Source: a virus
Virus record (IMG/VR): IMGVR_UViG_3300030109_000199
Location: 2,714 to 62,686 of that record
Strand: one strand, 5' to 3'
Length of the DNA: 59,973 nt
The position numbers and the translations under genes are program-made. The notes beneath the pieces are model-generated. The model saw nothing but the letters and a program-made list of their open reading frames with translations, did not search any database and was not told the origin of the DNA. This document shows positions 54,404 through 59,973 of this stretch, in pieces. The first letter of the stretch is position 1, and each line of letters opens with the position of its first letter.

Positions 54404-57400
54404 TTATCTCGCTTTAGCTTGCCCAACTCCAGACCCACCAAAGGGATTGGACGCAAATGCTAGATATATGTAGGACGCACCTGAACCATTATAACCACCA
54501 CCCGACCGTCTGAGCTTAAAACCATTCCCAGTAAAATCATAAGCTGTTGTAGCACTATCTCCCCCAGTATCATTAGCATTAATACCTAATGCTGTTGGGT
54601 TATATATTGATCTAGCTTCATCTTGAATATGCCACGCATAGCCAGCTTCTTGTCTTTTAATCATTACCCATGATGGTTTAAATCCAAGATAAACATAAGC
54701 ACCATCGTCATCTCCATTTCCTGTATAAGTTCCAAATTTAGAGTATCCTTCTACTTCTGCAAAACAGTAGTTTATATAATCAGTTGCACTATCTCTATCA
54801 GTTCCAATTGAAAATACAAATGGTGCTGTTGTTGTAGGTGCTGTATTATTCCAGTAAGTACTACTTGTAGCAGGTCCACCAGTTGTATTTAAAAACATGG
54901 CTTTTGTCGGACCCATTCCAACATGATAAATCTGCCAGTTCGGATCGGTAGAACCAGACCCTAAAGTTTTATTAAAAATAACAGATGGAGAAGAAGAAAG
55001 TCCATGTCCTACGGTTGCTGCTGAACCTGTTCCTGTGTATTTTACAATACTAAAACCAGCATCGGTATTAGCAGATACATAAGAATCTATACTACCTAAT
55101 TCATTTAATGTTCCTGTACCATTCGCTGCCCATTGCCAAAGAACGTATGATTCAGCAGCAGTATTAACAGCATTCATGTTTCCTATTTGAACACCCTGTT
55201 GTAAAAATTTTTGAACAGAGTTGGCGTCTGTAGCTTGAAGGTCACTAACATTACTTGAAATATAGTTATAAATACCCATTACACGATCTTGTAATATATG
55301 ATTATCAGTAGCATCCCGATTCTTAATCCAAGAAAATCCTGTAATACCATCAGTACTTTCTGCTAAGTTATCCTGATTAAGAACTTTAAATCCAGTAGGA
55401 ATGTTTGAAGCATTTACAAGTGTTGTTTGACCGAAGTTCATTGTAATTGCATCACCATTATATGCCGAAGCACAAATATGTATAGTACCACCTAGACCTA
55501 GTACTCCTGGGTTAGCTCCGGTAGCAGGGTTTCCTACACTACCATTAGTAAACCATGTATTTGTATCAGCATTACCTGCCCACCATTTACCGTTATCCAT
55601 GTCTAAGCACCACATATAAGTAGTACCATTACTTAAAGCACCACCAGCATAACTAGACACGGCAATACTTCCGTTATTTGTTAAATTACCATTACTAGCA
55701 TTTATGCCCCAACTATCAACAGATTCCCCTAGATAAGTGCCTGATCCTGATTTAATAACAGTACTATCATTATTAGCAAAACCGAATCCAAACCCAAATG
55801 CTGAACCACTAGTGTATTTTGCCTCACCATAAAACTTTCCAGAAGATACCCCAATTGTTGATCCAGCTACAGAGTTACTTGTAGTTCCAACAGTAAAATG
55901 AAGATTACCATTACTTACTACACCATTACCATTTGTTAAAGATGGACTTAGTGTAGCGAAATTCTTTGTGGGAGTATCAATTGTTTGGTTAGCAGCAACT
56001 ATATTATTTACTGTAAAATCATTTGTATTTCCAGATGTATCATCTCCTAAGTTTGATGATGTTTCAAATTCTAAATAAAAACCATTAGTCCCAAAAGTTA
56101 AACCTGAAACATCTTTAGGTATCCAACGGTTTGTTGCGGTGTCTGTCTGACCAAATGAAGATGCATCGTAACAAGTACCATCAATAAATACCATTTCAGA
56201 AATATATCCATTCCATAAATTATTATCTGATAATGCATATCGCCCTACTTCATGATCAAAAGCACCGCCTAACGCAAAATCAAAATTTTGAGTCGGATAG
56301 GTTTCAGTAGAAAAACCAGAAGATGGTATTTGAGAACCATTAATGTAAAGTTTAATTGACGAAATACTAGGCGTACTAGGTGTACTATCTGCTTCAAGAA
56401 CTAAATTATACCAAGTTGATACATCAAGAAACAGTCGATGTGTAATTAAATTTAATTTATTAGAACCACCAACATAATTGGAAATACGAATATTACCCCC
56501 TGATTCAACCCAGAACATAAACTCATTATCGCTACTAGTATCATCACAGCTTAATAAAGTTTCAGTAACACCTAATGTGCCTAGTTTAAACCAACACGAA
56601 AAAGTAAATTTCTTACGATTAGTTCCTGATGTACTAAAGGTCTTATTCATATAATCTGATGATCCATCAAACAAACAAGAATTATCAACAGCATGACTAT
56701 CGGTAAATGGTATAAAGTTTCCTACACGTTGTCCTCCACCATTACCTTCATAGACCATAGGAAGAAAATATTTTTCTCCATCTTTTACTGTAGGCTCTGG
56801 AAGATTACCAGTGTTTAAAGTTTTATAGTCACCAGCAGGAACAGAGTTTACAAAATCACTTTCAGTAGTAACTAATTTAAGATCAACAGAACCTCCTTGA
56901 TAAATAACGCAATAGGGTGTATAAGGTTTTGTAATACCACTAATAGATTGAGCCGTTCCATGTGTAGTATTACTAGTCCTAATTGCTAGAGTTTCTGCAT
57001 CGGCATCAAGAAGATACATGAGAGCATTACCACTAGGTTGAGAAACACCTGTGGCAAAGTTATCTGTAAATGTCCCATCAAAAAATTTACGAATTTTAGT
57101 ACCAGAAAGAAGGTAATCAAATCCTGCTGTACCAGCGATGGTATCCCCCCGACCTGTTATCTGCGAAAAACTTAATGAATCACCAGCAATCCCATCTTGT
57201 GACCATCCTGCAAATGGAGAAGTCCCAGAATGATGTACTTCCCAAACCCATTTTCCGCTAGTAACACCTATTGTTGCAAGTGACGCTTTGTATGCGGCTG
57301 TATTATCTTGTTCCGCTACTTGAGCACCTAAAGATAAAGTTACATTACTATCTGTGTTTGCTAATGACCAAGTTGCATAATTTCCTATATTATTACTAAC

Positions 57401-58243
57401 ATCATCCGCTGGTCGATCTTTTGCATAATTAGCTGACGTTATATTATAAAGGGTAAAGTCATTATTGTTACCGCTAACATCGTTACCTAAATCTGATGAA
57501 TCAGCAAAGTCTAGGTGAAAACCATTATTACCTTTATTAGAACTAACAACAGATGAAGGATCAATAGGACGCCATTCTCCATTACTATCAACTTCACCAA
57601 AGTCAGTAGGATTACCGACATATCCATCTAACAAAATTAGTTCTGACATATAACCATTATAGTAATAACCTGCTAGTGGAGTATACCCTGCATAACCCAT
57701 CCGACCAATTTCGTGATACCCTAAGTTGTTTGTAATTCCTTTACCAATTTCATTTAGAGAAGGGTATGTAGCAGTACCATAAGTTTCTTCTATTCGTTTA
57801 CCATTAAGAAAAACTCTCCACCGATCATAATCTACAGCTTGGGTAGTATCACATACTATACAATAATTAAACCAAGAAGTAGGATCACGCATCATTGGTA
57901 ATCCTACCCATGAAGAACTAGTACCTCCTTTTACATCCCATACTATCCCCATTTCTTTAGTTATAAACTTAATTGAATCAGTCCAATCTACATCTTTAGT
58001 TTGAGTACGATGCCCAATAAGAATGCCTTGATCTTGTCCACTAGTAAATTCTCCTGTTCTTTTTAACCAAACAGAAAAAGTCCACTTCCTACCTGCTCCT
58101 GTAGGAGAAGCAGTAAAAAGTTTGCTCATATAACTAAGATTAGCTTTATCAAACCACATTGCTCCTGCTGGCACATAACCTGGACTATCACCACTTGTTG
58201 CGGCTGCTGCTGCACCCATTAACAGATTATTACTAAATACCAT
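54404..58243 (-). CDS. Multidomain tail fibre with LamG-like and SPRY-like repeats, 1279 aa
   Basis: Two lectin-like (LamG/concanavalin) domains are visible: WFDKANLSYMSKLFTASP...RKWTFSVWLKR (about 27-240) and CLFDGSSDYMNKTFSTSG...KFTFSCWFKLG (about 540-740). Each is followed by an SPRY-like segment (GKWVWEVHHSGTSPFAGWS; GKFYGEAKYTSG). The last 250 residues are a phage fibre domain, with FAEVEGYSKFGTYTGNGDDDGAYVYLGFKPSWVMIKR and an end YLAFASNPFGGSG. The modules are duplicated within the gene. It is probably the main carbohydrate-binding receptor fibre. Confidence 0.8.
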   Translation of the reverse strand: MVFSNNLLMGAAAAATSGDSPGYVPAGAMWFDKANLSYMSKLFTASPTGAGRKWTFSVWLKRTGEFTSGQDQGILIGHRTQTKDVDWTDSIKFITKEMGIVWDVKGGTSSSWVGLPMMRDPTSWFNYCIVCDTTQAVDYDRWRVFLNGKRIEETYGTATYPSLNEIGKGITNNLGYHEIGRMGYAGYTPLAGYYYNGYMSELILLDGYVGNPTDFGEVDSNGEWRPIDPSSVVSSNKGNNGFHLDFADSSDLGNDVSGNNNDFTLYNITSANYAKDRPADDVSNNIGNYATWSLANTDSNVTLSLGAQVAEQDNTAAYKASLATIGVTSGKWVWEVHHSGTSPFAGWSQDGIAGDSLSFSQITGRGDTIAGTAGFDYLLSGTKIRKFFDGTFTDNFATGVSQPSGNALMYLLDADAETLAIRTSNTTHGTAQSISGITKPYTPYCVIYQGGSVDLKLVTTESDFVNSVPAGDYKTLNTGNLPEPTVKDGEKYFLPMVYEGNGGGQRVGNFIPFTDSHAVDNSCLFDGSSDYMNKTFSTSGTNRKKFTFSCWFKLGTLGVTETLLSCDDTSSDNEFMFWVESGGNIRISNYVGGSNKLNLITHRLFLDVSTWYNLVLEADSTPSTPSISSIKLYINGSQIPSSGFSTETYPTQNFDFALGGAFDHEVGRYALSDNNLWNGYISEMVFIDGTCYDASSFGQTDTATNRWIPKDVSGLTFGTNGFYLEFETSSNLGDDTSGNTNDFTVNNIVAANQTIDTPTKNFATLSPSLTNGNGVVSNGNLHFTVGTTSNSVAGSTIGVSSGKFYGEAKYTSGSAFGFGFGFANNDSTVIKSGSGTYLGESVDSWGINASNGNLTNNGSIAVSSYAGGALSNGTTYMWCLDMDNGKWWAGNADTNTWFTNGSVGNPATGANPGVLGLGGTIHICASAYNGDAITMNFGQTTLVNASNIPTGFKVLNQDNLAESTDGITGFSWIKNRDATDNHILQDRVMGIYNYISSNVSDLQATDANSVQKFLQQGVQIGNMNAVNTAAESYVLWQWAANGTGTLNELGSIDSYVSANTDAGFSIVKYTGTGSAATVGHGLSSSPSVIFNKTLGSGSTDPNWQIYHVGMGPTKAMFLNTTGGPATSSTYWNNTAPTTTAPFVFSIGTDRDSATDYINYCFAEVEGYSKFGTYTGNGDDDGAYVYLGFKPSWVMIKRQEAGYAWHIQDEARSIYNPTALGINANDTGGDSATTAYDFTGNGFKLRRSGGGYNGSGASYIYLAFASNPFGGSGVGQAKAR

Positions 58244-59973
58244 TAACTATATCCTTGTGATAAAATAGATTGAACTGCTGTTGAGGTACGAACTATATAA
58301 TCTAAACGATCTACTGCTGCTGCATCTGTTGTTAGAGTAGGAGCAGTACCTCCTATAAATTCCCATGAAGTTCCATAAGCTAGTGTTCTACTTCCTGTTC
58401 CATCTTGTACAATAAATATACTTCCTACCTGACCTGGAACACAGTTAGTAGGATTATCTAATGTTCTATTACCTGCTAAAGTTAAATGAAAGTTTTGTCC
58501 TGCATTAAAGTCTACAGAAATATTAGCACCATCAGTTAAACTTACAATATCTGCTACCGCTGCTGCTTCAATATGTAAGTCCTTACCTAGTAAACTATTT
58601 ACACCAATAGCAATTGCACTTACATAAATATCTGTACCTGATACTATCCCCGTAAGTGTTCCCCCCGTTAAAGGTAAGTGATTACCAATACTAGTAGCTA
58701 ACGCACTAGAAACAGTTCCTATGACAGTATTAATAGAGGTAATAGCAGACGTTCTATTAGCAATACTGGTTGCAAGAGCACTAGAAACAGTTCCTATAAC
58801 TGTGTTAATAGAAGTAATAGCAGACGTTCTATTAGCAATACTAGTAGCTAATGCTGATGATGTAGCAGCTAACACAGTATTTATAGATGTTATTGCAGAA
58901 GTTCTATTAGCAATACTGGTTGCAAGAGCGGATGATACATCAGCTACTACAGTATTAATAGAAGTTATAGCTGATGTGTTATTTGTAATATTTGTATTAC
59001 TATTTCCTATACTAGCAGCTAAAGCGGCTGAGACTGTAGCTAATTCTGAATCTGTTACAAACCCACTACCATCACCTATAACACTATTTATAGAAGTAAT
59101 AGCATTTGTATTAGTAGTAATATTTGTATTACTATTTCCTATACTAGCAGCTAATGCTCCTGATACTGTACCTATAACTGTATTAATAGAAGTAATGGCA
59201 GAAGTTCTATTGCCTATACTAGTAGCTAGAGCAGACGATGTAGCAGCAAGAACTGTATTAATAGAAGTGATAGCACTATTACTGTTACCTATACTCGTTG
59301 CTAGTGCAGAAGATGTAGCAGCTAACACAGTATTTATAGAAGTTGTAACATTATTAATAGATGTTATAGCAGCACCAGTAGGAATAGCTACACCTCCTAC
59401 ATACATTTGTGTAGCAGCATAAACATTATCGGCTGAGACATCTCCTGAAAATACCGCTGATGTCCCAGATATAGGTACACCAAAAGTAGCTGCACTACCA
59501 GAAGGAACTGATAATCCAGTAGTAACAGCTACCGTTCCCAGGGATACAGTGCCAAAGGTCTGATTAGCAGCTAGACCAATAACACCACTAACTGCAATAG
59601 TTGTAGCAGGAGAACCTCCTACAGTAAAGGCTATACCAGGACCACTTACTAGGGTCTTCATGGTTCCACCTTCTGCTGATGGAACATTGACTAATCCTGA
59701 TCCATCTCCTACAAAATATGCTGCACTAACTGTACCTGTGTAAACTCCACCAGCAGCATAAATAGAAGCTCCTACAGAAACATTACCACTAAACTCTGCT
59801 GCAACACCAGATACTTTAGTTGTGAAACTTCCTGTACCAGCTACTAAACGAGTGCTATTAATACTAACAGAATGAACATTAGTTGCACTAACTGTACCAC
59901 TAAAAGCTCCTGTAGCTCCATCAATATTTCCTGTAACATTTCCTACAAGAGGACCATAAAAACCAGCAGCAGT
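58243..59973 (-). CDS. Repetitive tail fibre protein, 3' part (start lies beyond window end)
   Basis: The frame is open across the window end, so the ATG at 59661 is internal (it lies within GGTMKTLVSGPG, which is also internal in the left copy). At least six 25-residue repeats are present (AITSINTVxxxxSSALATSIxNRTS). The C-terminal module ends LSQGYS and the stop overlaps the next start (TAATG). If joined in frame with the 411 bases of 1580-1990, the gene is 714 codons including stop. It is diverged from the left copy and has one more repeat. It is a fibre protein by composition and context. Confidence 0.85.
   Translation of the reverse strand, partial: TAAGFYGPLVGNVTGNIDGATGAFSGTVSATNVHSVSINSTRLVAGTGSFTTKVSGVAAEFSGNVSVGASIYAAGGVYTGTVSAAYFVGDGSGLVNVPSAEGGTMKTLVSGPGIAFTVGGSPATTIAVSGVIGLAANQTFGTVSLGTVAVTTGLSVPSGSAATFGVPISGTSAVFSGDVSADNVYAATQMYVGGVAIPTGAAITSINNVTTSINTVLAATSSALATSIGNSNSAITSINTVLAATSSALATSIGNRTSAITSINTVIGTVSGALAASIGNSNTNITTNTNAITSINSVIGDGSGFVTDSELATVSAALAASIGNSNTNITNNTSAITSINTVVADVSSALATSIANRTSAITSINTVLAATSSALATSIANRTSAITSINTVIGTVSSALATSIANRTSAITSINTVIGTVSSALATSIGNHLPLTGGTLTGIVSGTDIYVSAIAIGVNSLLGKDLHIEAAAVADIVSLTDGANISVDFNAGQNFHLTLAGNRTLDNPTNCVPGQVGSIFIVQDGTGSRTLAYGTSWEFIGGTAPTLTTDAAAVDRLDYIVRTSTAVQSILSQGYS
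58293..59973. repeat. Long imperfect direct repeat, right copy
   Basis: This copy aligns with 1-1579 in the same orientation and carries a net 102 additional bases. Differences include substitutions in every 60-base line that I compared by eye. Confidence 0.9.
58680..59360 (-). repeat. Tandem 75-base repeats encoding 25-residue fibre units
   Basis: The array encodes repeated units of AITSINTV + 4 variable residues + SSALATSI + GN/AN + SNS or RTS. Unit number and order differ from the left copy (360-960). On the opposite strand the same repeats leave long open frames, which are artefacts. Confidence 0.8.

Noticed and set aside
58680-59360. Possible CRISPR array or diversity-generating variable repeat
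   Set aside because: The repeats are coding, in frame and without spacers. No Cas gene, reverse transcriptase or template repeat is present in the window.
1-59973. Prophage or plasmid state
   Set aside because: No integrase, excisionase, repressor, partition or replication-initiator genes were found; the gene set is that of a lytic phage.

Overview
The window is a nearly complete genome of a tailed double-stranded DNA phage (Caudoviricetes), AT-rich, with no host housekeeping genes, integrase, lysogeny repressor or RNA polymerase. The gene set is a large terminase, a big portal, a short capsid protein, P22 gp4/gp10-like connector proteins, large internal virion proteins, T7-like primase-helicase and PolA, ThyX, a B12-dependent ribonucleotide reductase, a phage GroES, an IscA-like protein and a 3-TM holin of the gene-transfer-agent type. 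This points to a strictly lytic, short-tailed (podovirus-like) phage of an aquatic, probably marine, proteobacterium. The host is inferred from the family mix and no sequence search was possible.

Layout. Positions 1-15741 (minus strand) hold, in transcription order from right to left, terminase large subunit, portal, GroES, scaffold-like protein, capsid, connector proteins, a cluster of very basic proteins, a zinc-ribbon protein and the 5' part of a repetitive tail-fibre gene. Positions 15742-16360 are a divergent control region with back-to-back promoters, an attenuator-like terminator and structured RNA. Positions 16361-24000 (plus strand) hold early small genes, interleaved with about 1.3 kb of strongly structured non-coding RNA and a family of 5'-leader hairpins. 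Positions 24031-32652 are the replication and nucleotide block: primase-helicase, nuclease, ThyX, PolA, ssDNA-binding protein, Fe-S nuclease, a second small nuclease, a DUF3310 protein and RNR. Positions 32652-38193 hold a half-size Na/Pi transporter, glycosyltransferases, a holin, an IscA-like protein and a probable small terminase. Positions 38201-59973 (minus strand) hold basic proteins, an M15 endolysin, internal virion proteins, a GNAT protein, gp10-like hub, fibres, and the 3' part of the same repetitive fibre gene.

The two window ends carry diverged versions of one locus (1-1579 and 58293-59973). Joining them closes the genome into a circle of about 58.3 kb, makes one in-frame fibre gene of about 713 codons, and turns both minus-strand blocks into one leftward late transcription unit of about 36 kb that faces one rightward early/middle unit of about 22 kb. 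The early unit makes and repairs DNA, the late unit builds and packages the virion, and lysis functions are split between the two.

The most unusual content is RNA. A two-copy module (17167-17756 and 18467-18957) consists of a small gene, a covarying hairpin with an invariant GG/TTCA internal loop, a non-canonical tRNA-like domain and a further structured segment. There are also seven or eight related hairpins ahead of early genes, and a pseudoknot-capable leader at 16098-16340. I recognise none of these as known RNA families.
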